Below, piece after piece: positions 52,701 through 61,700 of a stretch of 64,000 nt of DNA. Below the pieces are notes generated by a model, which did no database searches, was not told the origin of the DNA, and saw nothing but the letters and a program-made list of their open reading frames with translations. Position numbers and translations under genes: made by a program. This DNA comes from Nautilus pompilius (taxonomy: Eukaryota > Mollusca > Cephalopoda > Nautilida > Nautilidae). Positions within the stretch are counted from its first letter, which is position 1, and the number at the start of each line of letters is the position of its first letter. The stretch is taken from contig JACATO010001101.1 in assembly GCA_018389105.1 (NCBI GenBank), positions 186,001 through 250,000 on the forward strand, in the 5' to 3' direction.

Positions 52701-55700
52701 CAGTGATGATGCATAAAAGAGGATGCTCCATTGGTGGAAATATATTTAAATGATTTACAGATTAAGAATTCAGAAAATAATTAAAACAGAACCAAACCTT
52801 CTGTAATTGTGACATCTGCCCCTCCGTGCTAGGTACCTGTGACATTCTTGTCACCGGCCCCTCCATGCTAGGCTGCTGCTGCGTTGTCGTCACCGGCCCC
52901 TCTGTGCTAGGCTGCTGCAACGTCGTCGTCACCGGCACCTCTGTGCTAGGCTGCTGCAACGTCGTCGTCACCGGCACCTCTGTGCTAGGCTGCTGCAACA
53001 TCGTCGTCACCGGCCCCTCTGTGCTAGGCTGCTGCAACGTCGTCGTCAACGGTCCCTCTGTGCTAGGCTGCTGCAACGTCGTCGTCACCGGCCCCTCTGT
53101 GCTAGGCTGCTGCAACGTCGTCGTCACCGGCCCCTCTGTGCTAGGCTGCTGCAACGTCGTCGTCAACGGTCCCTCTGTGCTAGGCTGCTGCAACGTCGTC
53201 GTCACCGGCCCCTCTGTGCTAGGCTGCTGCAACGTCGTCGTCACCGGCCCCTCTGTGCTAGGCTGCTGCAACGTCGTCGTCACCGGCCCCTCTGTGCTAG
53301 GCTGCTGCAACGTCGTCGTCACCGGCCCCTCTGTGCTAGGCTGCTGCAACGTCGTCGTCACCGCCCCTCTGTGCTAGGCTGCTGCAACGTCGTCGTCACC
53401 GGCCCCTCTGTACTAGGCTGCTGCAACGTCGTCGTCACCGGCCCCTCTGTGCTAGGCTGCTGCAACGTCGTCGTCACCGGCCCCTCTGTGCTAGGCTGCT
53501 GCAACGTCGTCGTCACCGGCCCCTCTGTGCTAGGCTGCTGCAACGTTGTCGTCACCGGCCCCTCTGTGCTAGGCTGCTGCAACGTCGTCGTCACCGGCCC
53601 CTCTGTGCTAGGCTGCTGCAACGTCGTCGTCACCGGCCCCTCTGTGCTAGGCTGCTGCAACGTCGTCGTCACCTGTCCCTCTGTGCTAGGCTGCTGCAAC
53701 GTCATCGTCACCAGCTCCTCCATGCTAAGTTCACGCAACGTCGTCGTCACCGGCCCCTCCGTGCTAGGCTGCTGCAATGTCAGCGTCACCAGCTCCTCCG
53801 TGCTAGGCTGCTGCAACGTCAGTGTCACCAGCCCCTCCCCCTCCATGCTAGGCTGCTGCAACGTCGTTGTCACCAGCCCCTCCATGCTAGGCTGCTGCCA
53901 TGTCATTGTCACTGGCCCCTCTGTACTAGGCTGCTGCCACATCGTTGTCACTGGCTCCTCTTTATCAGGCTGCTGCCACATCGTTGTCACTGGCTCCTCT
54001 TTATCAGGCTGCTGCCATGGCATCACTGGCCCCTGTGTACTAAACAAAGATAACCCCTTTGTTGGAGCTGAAAGAAATAAAATGTTTTTTTTTTTTTTTT
54101 TTAGAATTAGTTAATATTACATACACATTCTCTGAGAGAGAAAAAGGCTGACTATATCTACACTTCTTTTAAAATAGACAAAATCTGCTGAGGTTCTCTT
54201 CTGCTATCACCCCTGTGCAGCAATAGAAAACTGAAAACACCATTAGGGAAACAACCTGTTAATTCTGGAGAAAACTGGTGGACAGACAAGCTTAGAAGAG
54301 CATAAGAAACACTGGGCAGACAAGACCCAAAAGAAACTGAGCCATCGCTACAGGGTTTTTTACACAGATGAGTAGGCTATGCTTAAAAAAATAAGCATAG
54401 AAACATGACACACTGAGTATAACAGATAATATCAGGTTTGTCATTATCATTGTGGTTAGAGTTGTTTATAAGCATAGTAAAAGAGGCTTGAGCTAATGGT
54501 AGAGAACACTATCTAATAATTACTTTTACTCTTTTCTGTACAAGCAATGAACATATAAAAACATATTATGTATCTTAAGGTTGAACAGTTGCTGGCATTT
54601 CCATCAATATCTACTAGATTTTGTTGTCAACATAATATTAATGCAGTGCAAATTAGTTTTTCTCCAAAAAACACACACACAGCTAAAGAGAAACAGAGAG
54701 GGAAAAGAACAAAGATTATCTGAGAGGGAGGGAGGGAAAGAGAAAATAAGATCATCATTATACAGCTGTAAAATGGAAAAGAAAATGACAGCTCCACTCG
54801 AAAATAAACCCATAAATCTTACTCCGTGTTTTTGTTGATAATGAAAATTCAGTAAAGCAGAAAGCGTGTCCAAACCTGACCAAGTATTACTTGAAAACCA
54901 CTGTGGCTCATCTCTTCAGATGCGATATCAACTTAGGAGGTGGTTGCCTGCGGTTCACTGGTCACAAGAGAAAGTTCTGAAGCAGGACTGTAGATTCCGG
55001 TAGATTGCTCCAGGCCAAATCACAACTGACGGTGCTCGTTTGTTTGCTTTTTTTTTTTAAAATTATTTTTCAAAATTTAATTTAAGATACCGATTGGATT
55101 CTATTCTGTAGACATTAAACAATTTAGCATGTACAGTGCAACCTCACATATCCGAACAAGCCCGGAGACAAGCTATTTGTTCGGATACGTGAGGTTGTAC
55201 TGTACAGCGATGTTATGTTAAAACTAAATTTATAAAATGTCGACTTGTGGGGTAGTTGTGTTCCCTTTAGCTATGATCCAGGAACACTTAACATGCTATT
55301 CTACCCCTTTTTGTTAAGATTTAAAAAAAAAAAACACACATTTTAAGACCCTGTAAAACTTTGTATTTTAAGTGTTACACAAGACAAGTGAAAACAGCTC
55401 TGTTGTGGTACCTTGGATACCAAAGAAAACAACTGCCCATCTCAAGAACTGTTTAAGATAAACTGTATATAAATAAATACATATTCTGTGGGTTGTATTG
55501 TTATTACTATCTGAACATGTTCCATTTAAGAATTTCTTGTACTTTAATTTTGTTGTGTTTTTCAACCCTCAGTAATATTTCTAGTATGTGAGAGGAGGAT
55601 AAGTCTATGCCTTTGTTTTCACTGTAATTTTTTAATAAAACTGTGTGTTCTTAGCCCAATTAGAATAGTTCCTTTAATTAGATTATATACCATGACTACC

Positions 55701-58700
55701 TAATTTTCTACCTTCTGTTATTTACATATAAAAAGTCAAAGGAGCAGGAAGGTTGAAGACCTTGCATGATTCTCTTTTATCAGAAAAGTGTCTGGTATAC
55801 ATATTTACTCTTTAACAGATTACGCAATCACTGAAAATAAGAAAATATTCTACAGTCATTAATTTTTTAAAAAAATGTATCATATATACTTACAATCCGT
55901 AGGGATCCACAGTTTGTATGTTGGATTACTTGTTTAAACATGTATAGAACAAAATATACCCTATATTAATTTGTCTAATGGCTAAAACTTTTTACCTGAG
56001 AAAATACAAATTCAAAGCACGCCATTACTGAATGTCTGTTCTGTCTGTTAATTTTCTGTTATTTCTCACTTTGCAGTGTGCCCTTATACTTCATTTCAGT
56101 TAAAATATAAGGATGAAATATATGTTTGGCTTGGTCCTAAGCATTCTGAAAATTATATTTTAAAAAAATGTAATATCTGTATGTGGTATGATCCCTCCGT
56201 ACTGTGAATCTGGGACTATTTCAGAAATGCGAGATAGCAAAAAACTGAGATATTTGAAACTTTGCTAAACTATCGGTGAAATGGGCAAGTGTTCTTAAAT
56301 TACACTTAGTGGCAGCATTTATCTACCTATTTCTTCCTTTTTATTTTTAAAACTTTAGTTTTAATTTCTTTAGTGCATCATCTGGCTTCAGGAACTAACA
56401 ATAAATAATGATAATAATATTAATTTTAAAAGGTGGATGGAAAATAAACAGTTTCATTTGATAGCATCAAACTAAATTAAAGTTCATGTGCGGAACTACA
56501 ATTTTCTACTCTAGCATCTAGAAAGTTCTCTTGGAATGATATTTGTTTTACAAATTCAATACTGTCCTGCATGCATTAGTTCCCTGTACCTCCCACCCTC
56601 CTATGAAACAATCCATCTGGTGACAAGTGGCTTTGTTTTCTTTCTTTATTTCTGCATTAAGAAAAAGTAGATAGAGGGTTCAGCCAGCCATACTCTGACA
56701 ATCTCACACTCCAGACCCATCATAGCCAGATCAGAATCCTTCATAAACCATTTCTTCTCAAACTGTCACCAAGTAACTTGCCGTTTTTCTCTGGTCCCGC
56801 AATGTCAAACACTTGTCTCAATCTGATGCTAAGATTGTGTCATTTGAGAGAGCTATGAAAAAAGATGGAGCTCTGCTCCTTCTGTGTACCATTCAGCTTT
56901 CTTTTTACAGGCGAGCACTGCCAACTGCACCATGATAATATTAAATGTTGCTGCTTCACTGTGAAATCAGTATATCGGTAGAATTTTTTACGCCTAGTGT
57001 TACACCAAACTGCAAGGGTTGGTGGGGGTACCTGAGACTCAAACCTCAGCTAACAAAATCAAATGGTTAATTTCAAAAGTTATGTCCCCTTATTTTCACT
57101 TCAATGCAATTGAAATAACGGAGTAGTAGTAGCAGTTTCTTCTATTTCACAATAAACTTACAGGCCAATATTGTTTGTTATTATGCCTGTACATCAAAAT
57201 GCATCAGGAAGCAGAACTATAAACTTTTTATCTTCTACACAGTGAAATAAAATTCCATGCTGGTTCATTCAGTGGATTACTTTTGTGCAAGTGACTTTTA
57301 TAAGCCATACCTAAACACTTCTGGGGTGGGATGTATAAGCCTCCTTTTAAGAATAAAAACTGAAATTAAACTCTTAGATGTATCTGCCATATTCTTTCTA
57401 ACATTTTGTTTGGAACACCTGTCTTACGTCAGACTGATACAAATTAAAATTTTCCCTTATGCATGCAAACACACCTCCCATACACCCTGTTGAACGGTGG
57501 CAGGGTTAGTGAAATGCACTCACTCGCCATGTTTACCAGCACGGTCCTGTCACGCACCAGTCGGGGTCAGTTCTCCAGGTACTCTGGCTTCCATCCACTA
57601 CTGATCCAAAAGGCTGTAGTAAGTTCATTCCACAGAAGTCACCAACAAACAGGTAACAGAGACACCACATCACCCTAACCACCAGTATTCATGTTAACTG
57701 GATTCATGCTTCTAGCCAAAGAGTTTTGAGTACAAAAAAATGTGTTATTATTATTTATTAAATGCAATTTTAAAAAAAAACTATGCGTGTTCCTGGCAGA
57801 ATGCATCTTGCAATTAATCAGCAAAGACATTTATGAAAATTATTAACAACAACATGTGACATTGGATTTTTTTAATTAAAACTTTCAATAACCAAACTTT
57901 TACGAAATATTAGCTAAATTACAGCTAAGGAAAACAAAAAAAGATACACTCTGCAGTTTGTATGCTTAGAATGGTTGCAGATGCTAAAAACAGTATGTAC
58001 TAGCATCCCTGCACTAAGGACAACAAATTTTAAAAATAGATAAACCCCCTACAAAAAATAAAAATGAAGTAGGTAAGTAAACAAAAAAACTAAGATGCAA
58101 TTCTAATTTAGAAAAGACAATGCACATACATCATCTTGCTGAAAACAAGGAGTGTACAAGAGAAAAGGGTATTATCGTCAAGCGTTAGCTCTCTTCAGAA
58201 TGCCTTTCCCTCATGATAAAAAGCTAAGTCTCTGCCACAATTGGTGATGGATGCCCTCCTTAAGACATTTTGTTGTCATTCACTGTTGTACAATAAAGTT
58301 TACAAGTGTCCATTTTGCAATGTATCATGGGAGTATACACCATCTAAATGAGATGCCATGTTCAGGGAATAAGCATAGACTATACAAAGTTCCTTTTCCT
58401 CTTGTGCATTCCTCAGTTGTAATGATAAAATTTGCATTTAAAAACTTACCCTTAACTTGCAGATAAAATACACAGCCAAATATTAAAAAAATTAGTGTTG
58501 TAACAGACTGGAAAAGAAAGAAATAAATAAAATTAAACAACAGTATTTAATTTAGCAATCTGTTTTTAAAAAAAGAAAGAAATAGTTTCTGGCAGTATGT
58601 TTAGCTCCCACATTCTGCCATGCCTAGAACAAAGAAGGGAGCTTCCTACTCATCAGCACGAAATTCTAATTTTACTTCAATGCCTACTGTAACAGACAGA

Positions 58701-61700
58701 AGCCTATGTGGCATAGTTCATTTACTTTCCTTAATAGCTATACAGAGCAAAACAAAAGCTTAATTGGAGACTGTAATTACCTATCATGACTTATTAAACA
58801 AAAGGTATTATATTCCACATTCATGGTTTTTGGAATTAAGCAAACCTGTCTTGCACCGTGTACTCGTAATTTTGGCCTTTATAAAATACTTTTGGTAATA
58901 AGACAATCTAATACTAGCCAAAAAATATACCAATAATGACAACTAAGTATTAAACATTTCTACCTATAGCATTCACTGAAATATTCAGTGCTACAACTTT
59001 GGAACATTGACCTGGATCTGCCTGACTCCATTATTAAAAATAACAACAACAACAAAAATTTTGCAAATCAAATTGAAATAAATAAATCCAGTAAGCATTG
59101 CAAGTGCAGGTTCACAAAAAATAATATACTTTAACTGTTGTAACAGTCTTATCAGAGTTACTTCATTTGTTTTCCATTGTTCTTTGCATGGCTGTTTTTT
59201 GTAGTCTCCCTTTTGTGGCAGATGGCGCTATTGTTCTGCAACCTGGTGACTACTGCTGTCAACTTTCAAAAGAGAATGACAGATGTAAAGTGGATGGTGA
59301 ATGTTTTATAGAGTGTGATCTAGAGCAAAATAACTATTCTGATTGCTGCATCCAGGATCTGTGCATTAAATAAGCATTGCTTAGGTTGTAACAAAATTTC
59401 CTTGTAAAACCTGGGATGTTACAATTGTATACTGGGAAGAAGAAACCAAGGACAGACAATTTTGCATTTTAGAGATGTGGTATCTAAAAAATATCACTGA
59501 TATCATTTTCACTATGCAGGAAAATATTCCTGTCATGGTATTTGGCACCCTGCTGGAAATTTATCTATATAACAACCAACTTCCCATAAATGCTTATCCC
59601 ACCTGGTCCGTATACATTTTAAGTCTCCTGATGATTTTGAGAACTATTTGCCAATTTGTACCAAAATTTACCATTTTAAAAAGATGTTTCTTTCTTGAAT
59701 TTCATACATATGTTAAAATATATAATATTTTTTAATTACCAGAAAATTTTTTTTTTAAAAAGAGTAGAAACCCTTTTAACAGACATGCAGCATAAGAACT
59801 GAGTGAGAATTTCATTAAACAAATTCAATTTTCATGACATACAAAAAAAATTTTAAAAATTCAATTCTTTTTAGTTCAAGGCACAACTTTACAAGACTAC
59901 CTATGACTTTCTTGGTGGTCTCCTGAAATAGGTTCAAATGTATTTAACAAAATCATGCTTAACAGTATGCAACGAGAATGTTCTTTAACAACTAACCATT
60001 GAAACCTCAAATTGAGTCATGAGTTGGTGCATAGGTGACATTCGTTTCTTGTGGTAGTAGATGTGATATTATGTTGACCATGTTTGGTGTCCAGCCAGTG
60101 ACACGATTTTTCTGAGTTGGCTCTCTGGTGGTCATTTTCTTCCGAGTAGTACAGTTTTCTTCAACTTCTGATCAGAATTCTAATTGGCTGCACTATAAAA
60201 GGCATCTAAGTCACCCTAATGTGGGAACTTGTAGGTCCTCTGCCCCAATTTGGTTAACGTTTAAGATTCCATCATGAGCTAGAACTCAATGAGCTAGCTT
60301 GGAGATCTGGCATAACCACAACCACCAAGTTACGCAGATATTTGCTTGCCGTGTTTATACATTTTTTCAGACAGAAAAAAACAGCAGCAGTGATACACAC
60401 ACACAAACTGAATGTCTTTGGATTAGCCATCTACTTGATCCCAAGTAAGTATCTTGGCTACCACATGCTTTCAGCATATAAGAAAATTAGTCTGTCTACA
60501 TCAGCAACCCACTTTATAAACAGGTTGATGATTGCACCTTAAGTCATTAACCCTTTTTTGGGGGAAGGGTAAGATGTTCAACATAATATGGCAAGGACTG
60601 TATAACTCCTGGCTTTATTCTAAAATTGCTCACACCATTCAAACAACAATTTATTCTACACATTTAGTTTCAACCAACTCAAAAGTGTAAATTTAGCAAT
60701 GTATAAGAAACACATTTATGGTTAGTTGCATCCAGTTAGTTCTTATGTGTAGATAAATGGCATCTGGACCCACTTTTGGCTTGGTTCTGACCCCAAGATG
60801 GCAGGTTTAAAACAAGGTTCTAAGGCATTTCTCTTTTAAATTATCTAATACACATCGTCATTAAGTCAATAACAACAAATTGACTTAACAAAGTTCTGTC
60901 AACTATAGTGACGACAACTAACTAAAATAATGGTTAAAATAATCAGAATTCTGGAAAAGATCCCAATACTGATCCAGTGGAATGAATATCCTTTATCCAG
61001 AATGCAGCAGCAGAGCAAAACCAGTAGCTGGAGTTAGTTACTATGACAACAATTTAGCTTTAAACCTAGCTCATCGTGGCAAGCTGAGCATCTTGAGTCA
61101 CTCTTTTAGTTTTGCCTCACCTGAATAGGTTTATACCTGGTTTCCTACACCCATTTCATACCCATCCCATCCCAACTCTTCCATTAAAATGCCCTAGTCT
61201 AACCACCAATGATGACATTTCCATCCACAAACAGATCCTTTAATACAATTTTTAGTACCAACTCCCACAACCAATCTAGGGGTCCTGAACTGTTGTGGGA
61301 ATAGTTATTTTCTAATATTATTACAATTTGGTTTCAGTGATGACATTGCTAAACACAAATTAATCAATGTATATAATTTATTTAATGTTTATGTATCAAT
61401 ACTTTGTGGGGGAGCCACGTTGTGGAAGTGGGGGGATCGACTACATTTTGAAGCAAGTTTCAGTCTACTGAAGATTCCATTAAAATACAAAAATTACAAA
61501 ACCATCAATTACTACAGTTTATAGGTTGCTATTAGTTATTCCTGTTTATTACTACAATTTTTTTCTCTCCCAATAAGATTTGCATGCTAATAATATCAGA
61601 ATTTTCCTGTCTAAACATAAATTGACCTCCACTTTAGAATTGGATCTTTAATTAAGTGGAAGGCAGCTGGTGTAAAAAATTATTAGGGATTTGCTCCCAC

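Noticed and set aside
52815..54040. CRISPR-like tandem array
   Set aside because: Units are head-to-tail without spacers and code for protein in a eukaryotic gene; it is a minisatellite.
52826..54114. Two long + strand ORFs with repeated LGCCNVVVTGPSV units
   Set aside because: They are the antisense shadow of the repeat exon; the minus-strand frame joins phase-matched exons of a polycystin.
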